Part shown: one piece after another, positions 16,030 to 24,566 of the stretch
How positions within the stretch are numbered: position 1 is the first letter of the stretch
Layout of the letters: each line of letters begins with the position of its first letter
Assembly: GCF_000717055.1 (NCBI RefSeq)
Contig: NZ_JNXI01000014.1
Coordinates: forward strand, 1-64,000
Direction: 5' to 3'
Origin: Streptomyces iakyrus
GTDB taxonomy: Bacteria > Actinomycetota > Actinomycetes > Streptomycetales > Streptomycetaceae
DNA length: 64,000 nucleotides
Notes under the pieces: model-generated
Databases searched by the model: none
Told to the model about the DNA's origin: nothing
Seen by the model: the letters and a program-made list of their open reading frames with translations, nothing else
Translations under genes and position numbers: made by a program

Positions 16030-17277
16030 ATGCGCTCTCACACCCCGTTCCCGTCCGACACCGCCGCCCAGCTCGACGTGGCCGGCGACCTGCTGGCCCT
16101 GCTGCGGGACACCACCACCGAACCCCGCCCCGACACCCAGCTGGAGGCCCTCACCCTGGCCGTCGCCGCCGACCTGCCCGTGCTGCTGTGGGGCGAACCG
16201 GGCATCGGCAAGACCGCGGCCCTGACACAGCTCGCCACCGCCCTGGACCTGCCCCTGACCACGGTGATCGCGAGCGTGCACGAGCCGTCCGACTTCTCGG
16301 GGCTGCCGATCGTCGGTGACGACCCCGCCGAGCAGGGCGTGCCGATGGCTCCGCCGGACTGGGCCGTGCGCCTGGTGCGGGCCGGACGGGGGCTGCTCTT
16401 CCTCGACGAACTCTCCACCGCGCCGCCCGCCGTGCAGGCCGCTTTGCTCCGGCTCGTGCTGGAGCGGCGGATCGGCGCGCTGCGGCTGCCGCCGGGCGTG
16501 CGGATCGTGGCCGCCGCCAACCCGCGCTCCTCGGCCGCGGACGGCTGGGAACTGAGCCCGCCCCTCGCCAACCGCTTCGTCCACCTGCAGTGGACGCACG
16601 ACACCGACGTCGTCGTGCGCGGCCTCGGCGGGATCTGGCCCCGGGCGACGCTGCCCCGGCTCGACCCGGACAGGCTCCCGGAGGCCGTGGACTTCGCCCG
16701 CCGGGCCGTGTGCGGGCTGCTCACCGCCCGCCCCGGCCTCGCGCACCGGCTGCCCAGCGGGGAGACGCGCCGGGGCGGACCGTGGCCGTCCCCGCGCAGC
16801 TGGGAGATGACGCTGCACCTGATCGCCTTCGCGACCGCGGCCGGCTCCTCCCGCGACGTCCTCTCCCTGCTGGTGAGGGGCACCGTCGGGGACGGGCCCG
16901 GGCTCGAACTGCTGGCGAGCCTGGACCGGATGGACCTCCCGGACCCCGAGACACTGCTGGCCGACCCGGCCGGTGCGGTGCTGCCGGAGCGCGGGGATCT
17001 GCGGCAGGCCGCGCTGGACGGCGTCGTGGCCGCTGTGCGCAACCGCCCGGAGCGGCTGCGCTGGGACGCGGCCTGGGCGCTCCTGGTGAAGGCCCTGGAG
17101 ACCGGCCCCCCGGACGTGGTGGTCGTCCCCGCCACCACGCTCGCGGCCCTGCGCCGCGACGACTGGGACGTCCCGGCCTCCATCGAACGGCTGGCCGGAG
17201 TGGTCTCCCTGTCCCGGCGGGCGGACCGGACCACGGCCGCCGTCGCGGCCGCCGCCGCGGCGAAGGCGGGCCGGTGA
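16030..17277 (+). CDS. MoxR-family AAA+ ATPase
   Basis: A 415-residue AAA+ ATPase. Walker A is GEPGIGKT at residues 55-62, Walker B LLFLDE at 122-127, and sensor 1 lies in VAAANPRS. The SVHEPSDFSGLPI block is typical of the MoxR/CoxD group. MoxR ATPases act as chaperone-like remodelers, usually for metal-centre enzymes, together with von Willebrand A proteins. Here the partner gene overlaps by 4 bases (GTGA) immediately downstream. The C-terminal part (about 250-415) is helical and specific to this subfamily. Cytoplasmic. Confidence 0.88.
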   Translation: MRSHTPFPSDTAAQLDVAGDLLALLRDTTTEPRPDTQLEALTLAVAADLPVLLWGEPGIGKTAALTQLATALDLPLTTVIASVHEPSDFSGLPIVGDDPAEQGVPMAPPDWAVRLVRAGRGLLFLDELSTAPPAVQAALLRLVLERRIGALRLPPGVRIVAAANPRSSAADGWELSPPLANRFVHLQWTHDTDVVVRGLGGIWPRATLPRLDPDRLPEAVDFARRAVCGLLTARPGLAHRLPSGETRRGGPWPSPRSWEMTLHLIAFATAAGSSRDVLSLLVRGTVGDGPGLELLASLDRMDLPDPETLLADPAGAVLPERGDLRQAALDGVVAAVRNRPERLRWDAAWALLVKALETGPPDVVVVPATTLAALRRDDWDVPASIERLAGVVSLSRRADRTTAAVAAAAAAKAGR

Positions 17278-18794
17278 CGGCCGCCGGCCGGGGTCGCGAC
17301 CGGGGCGGGCCGACGACGACCGACGCGCCTGAGGCGGCCCTTGGGCCGACGGCGACCGGTGCGCCAGAGGTGGCCCTTGAGGCCGCCCGTGGACCGACGG
17401 CGACCAGTGCGCCCGGGGCGGCCCCTGGGTCGACGGCGACCGGTGCACCTGAGGCCGTTCCTGGGTCGGCGACGGGTGGGCCCGAGGCCGCTCCCGGACC
17501 GACGGCCACCGGTGTGCCCGAGGCCGCTCCCGGACCGACGGCGACCGGCGCGCCCGGGGTCGCGCCCGGGGCCCTCGACCGGGACAAGCTCTTCACGGCC
17601 CGTCTGCACGCCGCCCGCGTCCGCCCCTACCTCGCCACGGCCCTCTTCGCCCTGCACGTCGTCGAGTCGCGGCGGGTGCCGACGATGGGGGTCGACCGCT
17701 ACTGGCGGTGCTACGTGTCGCCGGCGTACGTGGACCGCACGCCCGTCGAGGAACTGGCCGGTGTGTGGGTGCACGAGGTGTCGCACCTGCTGCGCGACCA
17801 CCACGCCCGTAGCGACCGGGTCGCCCGCGAGCGGGGCCTGAACGGCCCGGGGGAGCGTCTGCGGATGAACATCGCCGCGGACTTCGAGATCAACGACGAC
17901 GTCTACGGCGACGGCCTGGCCCGCCCGGAAGGAGTCGTCGAACCAGGCCATCTCGGCCTGTCGGAGAACGAGTTGATGGAGGAGTACCTGCGGCAGTTCA
18001 CCCTGGGCCCGGGCTCACAGGACCTGGCCTGGCTCGACTGCGGCAGCGGCGCCGACGGCCTGGACCGGGAGTGGGAACTCGGCCCGGACGGCGCGCACGG
18101 CCTGAGCGAGCAGGAGCGCGACGCGGTCCGCTTCCGGGTCGCCCAGGGCATCAACGGCCGCCCCGGCAACGCCCCGCGGGGCTGGCGGCGCTGGGCCGAG
18201 GAGGCCTTCCACCCGCCCCAGCCGTGGCGGCAGCTGCTGGGCGCCGCGGTCCGCTCGGCCGCGTCCGCCCCCGGCGCGGGCGAGGACTACACCTACGGCC
18301 GCCCGGCCCGCCGCTCCACCGCCCTGCCCGGCACGGTCCTGCCGAGCCTGCGCCGCCGCCCGCCCCGCGTCGCCGTCGTCATCGACACCTCCGGCTCGGT
18401 CAGCGACGCCGAACTGGGCAGCGCCCTGCTGGAAGTGGCCGCGATCGCCCGGGCCGTGGGCGGCCGCCGTGACCTGGTCACCGTCGTGCCCTGCGACGCC
18501 TCCGCCGGTCTGGCCCGCCGTCTGTGCAGCACCGAGGGCATCCCGCTGACGGGCGGGGGCGGCACGGACCTGCGGGCCGGCTTCACCCGCGCCCTGCGCA
18601 CCCGCCCGGCCCCCGACGTCATCGTCGCCCTCACCGATGGCCAGACCCCCTGGCCGGGCACCCGGCCCCCCTGCCGCACGGTGATCGGCCTGTTCCCGCG
18701 CCCGTACCGGAGTCACGCCTACGACGAGTCCGACCCCGAGTACGTCCCGGACACACCCCCGGCGTGGGCCCGCGTCGTCGACATCGGCTCCTGA
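17274..18794 (+). CDS. DUF2201 metallopeptidase-like/VWA domain protein
   Basis: A 506-residue protein translated from a GTG overlapping the MoxR stop. Residues about 13-100 are a low-complexity Pro/Ala/Thr/Gly tail with repeats of GPTATGAPEAAP, encoded by degenerate 36-42 base repeats. Residues about 105-300 form the DUF2201 N-terminal metallopeptidase-like domain with H167-E-V-S-H171 (HExxH) and NIAADFEINDD. Residues about 365-506 form a VWA-like domain with the MIDAS motif D371-T-S-G-S375 and ALTDG. Such proteins work with MoxR ATPases, presumably as metal-dependent clamps or proteases. Intact metal and MIDAS sites suggest it is functional. Confidence 0.88.
   Translation: MTAAGRGRDRGGPTTTDAPEAALGPTATGAPEVALEAARGPTATSAPGAAPGSTATGAPEAVPGSATGGPEAAPGPTATGVPEAAPGPTATGAPGVAPGALDRDKLFTARLHAARVRPYLATALFALHVVESRRVPTMGVDRYWRCYVSPAYVDRTPVEELAGVWVHEVSHLLRDHHARSDRVARERGLNGPGERLRMNIAADFEINDDVYGDGLARPEGVVEPGHLGLSENELMEEYLRQFTLGPGSQDLAWLDCGSGADGLDREWELGPDGAHGLSEQERDAVRFRVAQGINGRPGNAPRGWRRWAEEAFHPPQPWRQLLGAAVRSAASAPGAGEDYTYGRPARRSTALPGTVLPSLRRRPPRVAVVIDTSGSVSDAELGSALLEVAAIARAVGGRRDLVTVVPCDASAGLARRLCSTEGIPLTGGGGTDLRAGFTRALRTRPAPDVIVALTDGQTPWPGTRPPCRTVIGLFPRPYRSHAYDESDPEYVPDTPPAWARVVDIGS
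17310..17573 (+). repeat. Degenerate tandem repeat inside VWA gene
   Basis: About seven imperfect copies of a 36-42 base unit containing CGACGGCGACCGGTGCGCC, then GAGGC(C/G)GC(T/C)CC. The reading frame is kept. It encodes the repeated ATGAPEAAPGPT tail and is probably prone to length change. Confidence 0.75.
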
Positions 18795-18800
18795 AACGCC

Positions 18801-19439
18801 CTACGGCCGGTGCAGCAGCCCCCGTTCCATCGCCACCACCACCGCCCTCGTCCGGTCGTTCACGTCGAGCTTGGCGAACAGGCGGAGCAGGTGCGTCTTC
18901 ACCGTGGCCTCGGCGATGACCAGGCGGCGGCCGATCTCGGCGTTGGTGAGGCCGTCCGCGACCGCGTTCAGGACGTCCGCCTCGCGGGCCGTGAGGGGGA
19001 CGGGGGCGGGCTGGCGCATCCGGGCGACCAGGCGCTCGGCGACCCGGGGCGCCAGCACGGTCTCCCCGCGGGCCGCCGCGTGGATCGCGTCGGCCAGCTG
19101 CTCACGGGTGGTGTCCTTCAGGAGGTAGCCGATCGCCCCGGCCTCCACCGCCCGCTCGATCTCCGCGTCCGTGTCGTAGGTGGTCAGGATCAGCACCCGG
19201 GTGCGGGGGAAGCGCGCCACGATCTCGGTGGTCGTGGCCACGCCGTCCAGGACGGGCATCCGCAGGTCCACCAGGGCGACATCGGGTTCGTGGCGTGCGA
19301 CGAGGTCGAGGGCGGCGCGGCCGTCGCCCGCCTCGCCGACGATCTCGATGCCGGTCCCGGAGGCGAGGAGGGCCACCACTCCGGCGCGCATGACGGTGTG
19401 GTCGTCGACGACGACGATGCGCAGCGGTCGGTCCGTCAC
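18801..19439 (-). CDS. NarL/LuxR-type response regulator
   Basis: A 212-residue regulator. The receiver domain has the acid pair D12-D13 and phospho-acceptor D58 in ALVDLRMP, plus LTTYDTD and a Lys in YLLKDTT. The C-terminal LuxR helix-turn-helix is LTAREADVLNAVADGLTNAEIGRRL, then EATVKTHLLRLFAKL. The GTG start overlaps the stop of the histidine kinase by 3 bases, so the two are coupled. It is the last gene of the MMPL-kinase-regulator operon and probably regulates the transporter in response to an envelope or antibiotic signal. Confidence 0.88.
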   Translation of the reverse strand: MTDRPLRIVVVDDHTVMRAGVVALLASGTGIEIVGEAGDGRAALDLVARHEPDVALVDLRMPVLDGVATTTEIVARFPRTRVLILTTYDTDAEIERAVEAGAIGYLLKDTTREQLADAIHAAARGETVLAPRVAERLVARMRQPAPVPLTAREADVLNAVADGLTNAEIGRRLVIAEATVKTHLLRLFAKLDVNDRTRAVVVAMERGLLHRP

Positions 19440-20626
19440 GTTGTGGCCCCCAGCGGTATCAGCGCCATGACCCGGGTCCCGTCCCCCACCGAACTCGTCA
19501 CTGTCAGCCTCCCGCCCAGTTCCGCCAGTCGCTTGCGCATGCCGTCCAGACCGAAGCCCGAGGACTCCTCCACCGCGAACCCCGCCCCGTCGTCGGTGAT
19601 CTCGAGCTCCACCCCGTACGGCTGCCGGGCCAGGACCACGCCGACCGTGGAGGCCCGGGCGTGCTTGCGGACGTTGGCCAGGGACTCCTGGGTGCAGCGC
19701 AGCAGCGCGATCCGGGTCTGCTGGTCGCACTCCAGGTCCTCCAGTTCGGCGTCGACGGTGAGACCGGTGTCCTCGGCGAAACGGTCCAGGGTGCGGCGGA
19801 GGGTTTCCGCCACCGAACCCGCCACGGTCTGGTCCGGCCGCCGGCCCGAGCCGACCAGCTCCCGCGCCTCGGCGAGGTTCTCCCGGGCGGTGGACTCGAT
19901 CGACCGCAACTGCTGGGCGCTGCGGGCCGGATCGGAGCCGAGCCCCGCCCGGGCCGCCTCGGCGAGCACGATGATCGAGGCGAAGCCCTGCGCGAGGGTG
20001 TCGTGGATGTCCCGGGCCATCCGCTCCCGCTCGTCCGCCGCGCCCTGGCGCTGGTGCGCCTCGGTCAACTCGGCCTGGGTTTCCTCCAGTTCCGCGAGCA
20101 GCCGGGCCCGTTCGGCGCTCTGCGCGACCACGGAGTGCGCCCACAGCCCGATCAGCGCGCCCACGGCGACGACGAGCAGCGTCGACACGAGCGTCTCGGT
20201 GAAGAACTCCACCGTCCAGCCGTCGTCCCGCAGCACGCTCCCGGCCAGGGTCGCGGCCGTGGCGAGCCCCAGGAACACCATCGAGACCCTCGGCGTCCGC
20301 CCGAACATCCAGTAGTGCGGCAGCGTCACCATGAACAGGGCCGCGTAGTTGCCGCGCAGGTACGCCATCCCGCCGAGCGCCACCACCAGCACCGACAGAT
20401 ACCCGTCCGGCCGGACGACGGGGTTGGCGGGGAAGCGGTACAGGACCGCGTAGGACACCACCACCGCGCCCAGCAGGGCCAGCGCCGCGTACTTGCTCCC
20501 GCCGGGCCGGTCGATGGCGACCAGGCCGACGCCCATCACGGCGAACAGCGGCCAGCACACCGCGTTCCAGCGGCGCAGCGTGGTCGTCCAGAAGGTGTCG
20601 GAGGCGGCCCCGGCGAGAGCGGTCAT
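19436..20626 (-). CDS. NarL-type sensor histidine kinase
   Basis: A 396-residue kinase starting at MTALAGAASDTFW. Five or six membrane helices fill residues about 15-150. The HisKA_3 dimerisation domain carries the phospho-accepting His in ERERMARDIHDTLAQGF, and the HATPase part has ECTQESLANVRKHA-like TQESLANVRKHA (N box) and DDGAGFAVEESSGFGLDGMRKRL (G box). It sits between the MMPL transporter (5 bases upstream) and the response regulator. The input signal is unknown; kinases of this form often sense membrane stress. Confidence 0.88.
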   Translation of the reverse strand: MTALAGAASDTFWTTTLRRWNAVCWPLFAVMGVGLVAIDRPGGSKYAALALLGAVVVSYAVLYRFPANPVVRPDGYLSVLVVALGGMAYLRGNYAALFMVTLPHYWMFGRTPRVSMVFLGLATAATLAGSVLRDDGWTVEFFTETLVSTLLVVAVGALIGLWAHSVVAQSAERARLLAELEETQAELTEAHQRQGAADERERMARDIHDTLAQGFASIIVLAEAARAGLGSDPARSAQQLRSIESTARENLAEARELVGSGRRPDQTVAGSVAETLRRTLDRFAEDTGLTVDAELEDLECDQQTRIALLRCTQESLANVRKHARASTVGVVLARQPYGVELEITDDGAGFAVEESSGFGLDGMRKRLAELGGRLTVTSSVGDGTRVMALIPLGATT

Positions 20627-20631
20627 ACCGA

Positions 20632-22833
20632 TCAACGTACGTCGACCGCCGGACGGGAGGAGGGGGTTTTCTCCGGGGCGGCGAGTGCCCGGCGCACCGC
20701 CCGCGAGGGCCACCAGGTCGACTCGCCCAGCAGCAGCATCGCCGCCGGCAGCACCATGACGCGCACCACGAACGCGTCGATCAGCACGGCCGCCGCCAGG
20801 ACGAAGCCGATCTGCTTCATCTCGATGATGTGCAGGAAGACGAAGCTCGCGAACACGGTCGTCATCACGACCGCGGCGCTGGTCACCACGCTCGCCGAGG
20901 ACCGGATCCCGTCCAGCACCGCCTGCCGCGTGGGCACCCCGGCGAGCGCCGCCTCCCGGATCCGGCTCACCACGAACACCTGGTAGTCCATGGACAGGCC
21001 GAAGAGGATCACGAAGAGAAACAGCGGCACGCGCGACCCGATCGACCCGGTGGACTCGAAGGCCAGCAGGCCCTCCGCCCAGGTCCCCTGGAAGACCAGC
21101 ACGAGCAGCCCGAGCGCCGCCGCCGCGGACAGCAGGTTCAGAGCGACGCCGAGCAGCCCGAGGACCACCGAGCGGAAGGCGTACACGGTCATCGCGAACG
21201 TCACCAGCAGCAACGCGCCCAGCACCACCGGCAGTTTGCCGTTCTGGTGGGCGGGATAGTCGGCGTAGCGGGCGACGTCGCCGCTCACCCCGTACTCGGC
21301 GCCGCCGATCCGGCCGACGGTGGCGGGCAGGAAGTCGTCCCGGAGCCGGTGGAGGGAGTCGTACGCCTCCTCGGAGTTGCCGAGGTAGGGCACCTTCAGT
21401 TCGAGGGTGCCGGTGCGGTCGTCGGCCGAGGTCCGGATCCGCGACGCCCCGGTGAACAGCGGGTCGGCCTCCGCCCGCCCGGCCACCTCTCGCAGGGCGG
21501 CGGTGACCTCCGCCGACCGCGAGGCGTCGGCCCGCACGACGACCTGGTGGGTCACCCGCTGCTCGGGGAACGCCTCGTTGAGCCGGTCGTACACCTGCAT
21601 CGCGGGGATCTCGCGGGAGTGCGTGTCCCGGCTCATCTCGGTGATCTTCAGCCCGGCCAGCGGGAGGACCAGCGCCAGCAGCGCCACGACCGATACGCAC
21701 AGGGTGGCCAGGGGATGCCGGGCCGCGGGTCGCAGCAGCGCGTTCCACATCCGGCCGCCACCTTGGCCCCGCACCCTGCGGACGGGCTTCCCGCGCTCCG
21801 CCCGCCGCGATGCCCGGCGTTCCGCCCGCCGCCCCAGCTTCACCAGCAGCGCGGGCAGGGCCGTCAGCGAACTGGCCACCGCCACCAGGACGACCACGAT
21901 GGTGCCGGTCGCGAGGGACGAGAAGATCACGTCGGAGGCCAGGTACAGCGTGGCCGTGGAGGCGACCACAGCGAACCCGGAGACCACGACGGCCCGCCCC
22001 GAGGTCGCCGCGGCCAGCTCCACCAGGGCCTCGGAGGACAGCCGGCCGCCGGAGCGGGCCCGTTCCTCCCGCTCGCGCTTGAGGTAGAAGAGCGTGTAGT
22101 CGATGCCGACCGCGAGGCCGATCATCAGGATGACGTTCGTCCCGACCCCGGCGTCGGGCGACACGTGCGAGACGACCATCGAGAGGCCGACCGCCGCCGC
22201 GATCGACGACAGCGCCAGCAGCAACGGCACCCCGGCCATGGTCACCGACCCGAACACGACCAGCAGGGTGAGGAGGGTGACGGGCAGAGTGATCGCCTCG
22301 GACAGCGCCAGGTCGTCACTGCGCTGCTGGTCTACCCCCTTGCTGACGGAGGGACTTCCGGTCTCCTCCAGCAGCAGCCCGGGGTGGCTCTTCTGCACCG
22401 CCGCCGTCTGCGCCAGCAGCGCGTCGACCTTGTCCTTGGCGTCGCGCTCCTCGCCCTTCAGCGTCACCTCGACCATCAGAGTCCGCCGGTCGCCGGACAG
22501 CAACGGGTCGGCCACGCCCGCCACTTCGGGCAGCCGCCGCATCCGGTCGGTCAGGTCCTCCGCGGCGGCCCGGGCGGTGCCCTGGTCCAGGGCACCGCCC
22601 GAACGGGAGGAGATCAGCACCTGTTCGGCGGACCGGCGTTCCAGCCGGGCCTCGGCCGCGAGGGTCTCGGCCCGGCCGGCCTCACCGACCCGGTAGTCCG
22701 CCGTCTTCGCGCTGTTGATGCCGACGGCACTGCCGGCCCCCAGGCACAGCACCACGAACACCAGCCAGCCGACGATCGCCCGACAAGGATGTCGCGCACT
22801 CCAGCGCGCCACGCGCACAGTCAGTGAGTTCAT
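20632..22833 (-). CDS. MMPL-family RND transporter
   Basis: A 733-residue integral membrane exporter of the MMPL group. Twelve helices occur in two halves (first helix about 15-35, five near 170-350, then one near 370 and five near 525-700). A large extracytoplasmic loop follows the first helix of each half. The conserved GLAVGIDYTLFYLKREREE and FGLSMDYQVFVVSRIREA blocks carry the proton-relay Asp-Tyr pairs. MMPL proteins move lipids or antibiotics. The start ATG at 22833 lacks a strong ribosome site, but upstream sequence is not coding-like. It is first in an operon with a kinase and regulator. Confidence 0.88.
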   Translation of the reverse strand: MNSLTVRVARWSARHPCRAIVGWLVFVVLCLGAGSAVGINSAKTADYRVGEAGRAETLAAEARLERRSAEQVLISSRSGGALDQGTARAAAEDLTDRMRRLPEVAGVADPLLSGDRRTLMVEVTLKGEERDAKDKVDALLAQTAAVQKSHPGLLLEETGSPSVSKGVDQQRSDDLALSEAITLPVTLLTLLVVFGSVTMAGVPLLLALSSIAAAVGLSMVVSHVSPDAGVGTNVILMIGLAVGIDYTLFYLKREREERARSGGRLSSEALVELAAATSGRAVVVSGFAVVASTATLYLASDVIFSSLATGTIVVVLVAVASSLTALPALLVKLGRRAERRASRRAERGKPVRRVRGQGGGRMWNALLRPAARHPLATLCVSVVALLALVLPLAGLKITEMSRDTHSREIPAMQVYDRLNEAFPEQRVTHQVVVRADASRSAEVTAALREVAGRAEADPLFTGASRIRTSADDRTGTLELKVPYLGNSEEAYDSLHRLRDDFLPATVGRIGGAEYGVSGDVARYADYPAHQNGKLPVVLGALLLVTFAMTVYAFRSVVLGLLGVALNLLSAAAALGLLVLVFQGTWAEGLLAFESTGSIGSRVPLFLFVILFGLSMDYQVFVVSRIREAALAGVPTRQAVLDGIRSSASVVTSAAVVMTTVFASFVFLHIIEMKQIGFVLAAAVLIDAFVVRVMVLPAAMLLLGESTWWPSRAVRRALAAPEKTPSSRPAVDVR

Positions 22834-22844
22834 GCCCAAAAGCG

Positions 22845-22865
22845 TTGCCGAACAGGGCAATTGCC
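22845..22865. promoter_or_regulatory. TTGCC/GGCAA dyad upstream of MMPL gene
   Basis: TTGCC-N6-GGCAA at 22845-22860 runs directly into the perfect palindrome GGCAATTGCC at 22856-22865, giving three alternating half-sites 12-32 bases upstream of the MMPL start. It is a candidate operator, perhaps for the response regulator of the same operon. Confidence 0.4.
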
Positions 22866-22946
22866 GGACAGAGGCACTCGGTTGAACCTGCCGTCCACCG
22901 TTCGGTGGACCCGGGCCCGGGGGGTCGCCCCACCCCCGCCGGGGGA

Positions 22947-23834
22947 TCAGAGGCCGAAGAGTTTCGCCGCGTTGTCGTGGCACACGGCCCTCAGCCACGC
23001 GTCCCCGAGGCCCAGCCGCTCCAGGGCGTGGAGCTGGTCCAGGTACGGGTAGGGGATGTTGGGGAAGTCGGAGCCGAGCAGAATGCGGTCGCCGGCGTCC
23101 GCCAGCCGGGGCAGGGCCCGGGGCGGGAACGGCGCGAGCCGCTCGGCGAAGTCGGTGAACGCCATCGTCGTGTCCAGCCGCACCTCCCCGTACCGCTCGG
23201 AGAGGTCGAGGAACTCCTCGTACTCGGGCATCCCCATGTGGGCGACGATCAGCCGGAGCCGGGGGTGCTCCGCCAGCACGCGTGCGATCGGCCCGGGGCC
23301 GGTGTGCTTGCCGGGCGCGGGGCCGGAGCCGCAGTGGATCACCACGGGGACCCCGGCCTCGGCCAGCACGCCCCACGCCGGGCGGAGCAGGTCGTCGGCC
23401 GGGTCGTAGGCCCCCACCTGCACATGTGCCTTGAAGACCCGTGCGCCCGCTTCGACGGCTTCCCGGACGTACGCCTCGACGCCCGGCTCGGGGAACAGGG
23501 TCGCGGTGTGCAGACAGTCCGGGGTGCGGCGCGCGAAGTCGGCCGCCCAGCCGTTCAGCCAGCGGGCCATGCCGGGCTTGTGCGGGTAGAGCATCGCGGT
23601 GAAGGCCCGTACGCCGAACCCCCGGAGGATCTGCGCGCGTTCGGTCTCCGCCTCCCGGTAGGTGATGGGCCACTCCAGTCCGCCGGTGAGCGGCCCGAGC
23701 GCGTCGAAGTACTCCCAGACCTTGTTCAGGACCCGCTCGGGCATGAAGTGCGTGTGCACGTCGACGAGGCCGGGGAGCCCGAGCCGCCCCCAGAAGCGGC
23801 GGATGTCGTCGGGCTCGTCACCGTGATCGTTCAT
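22947..23834 (-). CDS. Amidohydrolase family TIM-barrel protein
   Basis: A 295-residue metal-dependent hydrolase of the amidohydrolase-2 type. LVDVHTHFMP is the first metal motif (HxH), FKAHVQVG follows strand 3, VVIHCGSGP and IVAHMGMPE give further His ligands, and GSDFPNIPY the terminal Asp. This is the fold of ACMSD-like decarboxylases and hydrolases. It is predicted cytoplasmic. Starts at 23834 (MNDHG) or 23843 (GTG) are both possible, with no clear ribosome site. It is in the same direction as the MMPL operon but 113 bases apart and probably independent. Substrate unknown. Confidence 0.82.
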   Translation of the reverse strand: MNDHGDEPDDIRRFWGRLGLPGLVDVHTHFMPERVLNKVWEYFDALGPLTGGLEWPITYREAETERAQILRGFGVRAFTAMLYPHKPGMARWLNGWAADFARRTPDCLHTATLFPEPGVEAYVREAVEAGARVFKAHVQVGAYDPADDLLRPAWGVLAEAGVPVVIHCGSGPAPGKHTGPGPIARVLAEHPRLRLIVAHMGMPEYEEFLDLSERYGEVRLDTTMAFTDFAERLAPFPPRALPRLADAGDRILLGSDFPNIPYPYLDQLHALERLGLGDAWLRAVCHDNAAKLFGL

Positions 23835-23947
23835 GGTGCCCACGATCGGGTGGGAGGGGGTGGCGGGGCCAGGGCCGTGCGCGGGGGATCCGTGAGGGAT
23901 CGGTCACGCCGCGGCAGCCCACAGCCCCGCCCGTGTGCCGTGACGCG

Positions 23948-24454
23948 TCAGCCGATGCGGGCGCACAGGTCGTCCGTGCTCCCGTGGAGGAGGTGCACGG
24001 ACTTGTACCCGGTGGCGCCGATGTCCATCGTGTAGACGCCGTCGACGATGTACAGGCCGCGCGGCAGGGTGCCACCGCCCTCCCCGACACCGACGAACAC
24101 CGGGCCGTGCACGGCCCAGCGCTGTGAGCCGTCACGCCGGTACTCGACGACGGCCGAGCCGCTCGCGTCGGCGTCGTGGGTGGCGCCGGTCCCGGTGTTC
24201 GTGAGGCGGATGACCAGATCGCCCTGGTAGGCGACCCGCCGTGCGGAGCCGTCGGGGTAGCTGCTCAGCACCCGCCGCACGACCTCGTCGACGACGGGCT
24301 CGCCGTGGACGGGGAAGTCGCACCGCGCACCGGCGGCGACGTCCCACGGTGCGGAGGGCGCGGGCTCCCAGCCGGTCCCGGTCGCGGCGGACGCGGGCTG
24401 CGGGCCGAGGAGCACGGCCACAAGTGCCAGGGGGGCGAGGGCGGTTCGGCGCAT
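23948..24454 (-). CDS. Secreted protein of unknown function
   Basis: A 168-residue exported protein. The signal peptide MRRTALAPLALVAVLL is cleaved after ASA (residue about 23). The mature part contains CDFPVHGEPVVDEVVRRVL and paired cysteines (near residues 45 and 164), suggesting a disulfide, and a beta-rich core GDLVIRLTNTGTGATHDADASGSAVVEY. Similar small secreted proteins are common in Streptomyces with no known function. The ATG at 24454 has AGGGAGA upstream. It diverges from the BTAD-CGNR regulator gene, 112 bases away. Confidence 0.7.
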   Translation of the reverse strand: MRRTALAPLALVAVLLGPQPASAATGTGWEPAPSAPWDVAAGARCDFPVHGEPVVDEVVRRVLSSYPDGSARRVAYQGDLVIRLTNTGTGATHDADASGSAVVEYRRDGSQRWAVHGPVFVGVGEGGGTLPRGLYIVDGVYTMDIGATGYKSVHLLHGSTDDLCARIG

Positions 24455-24566
24455 GGTTCTCCCTGTGCGGAGGGGCGGAAGGACGGTGCGCCGAAGTCTG
24501 GACCCGGCCTCTGACCAAAGCCTCACCACGCGCGGCCCCGCCGCCCGGTTACCCTGCCGGACAGCC

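Noticed and set aside
16590..17273. A longer N-terminus for the VWA protein
   Set aside because: This part reads the MoxR gene in another frame. The GTG at 17274 overlapping the MoxR stop explains the true start.
20627..21748. Longer kinase N-terminus reaching into the MMPL gene
   Set aside because: The extra residues are the MMPL gene read out of frame; the kinase membrane domain starts at the ATG at 20626.
22834..23673. Extension of the MMPL protein by about 280 residues
   Set aside because: The added part is antisense-frame noise over the amidohydrolase gene; MMPL proteins begin a few residues before the first helix, as at 22833.
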